Positions 63,978 through 64,000 of a stretch of DNA of 64,000 nt are shown one piece after another (position 1 is the first letter of the stretch; each line of letters begins with the position of its first letter). The notes under the pieces were generated by a model. It was not told the origin of the DNA. It worked only from the letters and a program-made list of their open reading frames with translations, and made no database searches. The DNA is from Dama dama (lineage: Eukaryota > Chordata > Mammalia > Artiodactyla > Cervidae). The stretch spans positions 19,176,001-19,240,000 of the forward strand of contig NC_083681.1 in the NCBI RefSeq assembly GCF_033118175.1. Reading direction: 5' to 3'. Position numbers and translations under genes: made by a program.

Positions 63978-64000
63978 GTATGTGATTCAAGTGACTCTGT

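Noticed and set aside
62932..63225. 97-codon open frame over a microsatellite
   Set aside because: The frame consists largely of AT/AC repeat translation (alternating Ile-Tyr and Thr-His) and is intronic.

Overview
The window is a stretch of ruminant nuclear DNA that lies entirely inside one gene, ATM (ataxia-telangiectasia mutated serine/threonine kinase), read on the plus strand. Translated exon blocks match mammalian ATM in the expected order. The repeat content (BovB LINEs, Bov-tA and Bov-A2 SINEs, ruminant L1 3' ends) points to a pecoran ruminant such as a bovid; the sequence alone does not settle the species.

Thirty-three coding exons can be placed to the base. They correspond to human ATM coding exons 12 to 44 (about c.1899 to c.6572, residues about 633 to 2191). 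Every complete intron is GT-AG. Every exon keeps the human length except exon 22, which is one codon shorter. No frameshift or stop was found. The window starts in intron 11 and ends just past the exon 44 donor, so the N-terminal part and the kinase domain lie outside. What is present encodes the second half of the N-terminal HEAT solenoid, the middle solenoid and the start of the FAT domain, including the autophosphorylation serines equivalent to S1893 and S1981.

The introns hold nearly all the DNA and are a layered repeat record. Intron 12 contains a BovB with another BovB and two SINEs inserted into it. Intron 15 has a minus-strand BovB. Intron 21 has a plus-strand BovB. Intron 25 has two same-orientation BovB copies. 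Intron 28 has an LTR, an ancient L1 carrying three dated insertions, and a truncated 5S rRNA retrocopy. Intron 32 has the 5' half of a BovB with readable endonuclease sequence. Introns 33, 35, 36, 37 and 38 hold L1, L2, MIR, SINE and DNA-transposon remnants. No second cellular gene, tRNA gene, CRISPR array or bacterial or viral gene system is visible.

The most unusual items are small retroposition scars: an insertion that is only poly(A) between 13-bp duplications (intron 13), a tailless 5S rRNA retrocopy with a 15-bp duplication (intron 28), and a 3'-truncated SINE between 39-bp direct repeats (intron 35). I found no new multi-gene system. Human exon numbers, residue numbers and repeat-family names come from memory of the families, not from a search.
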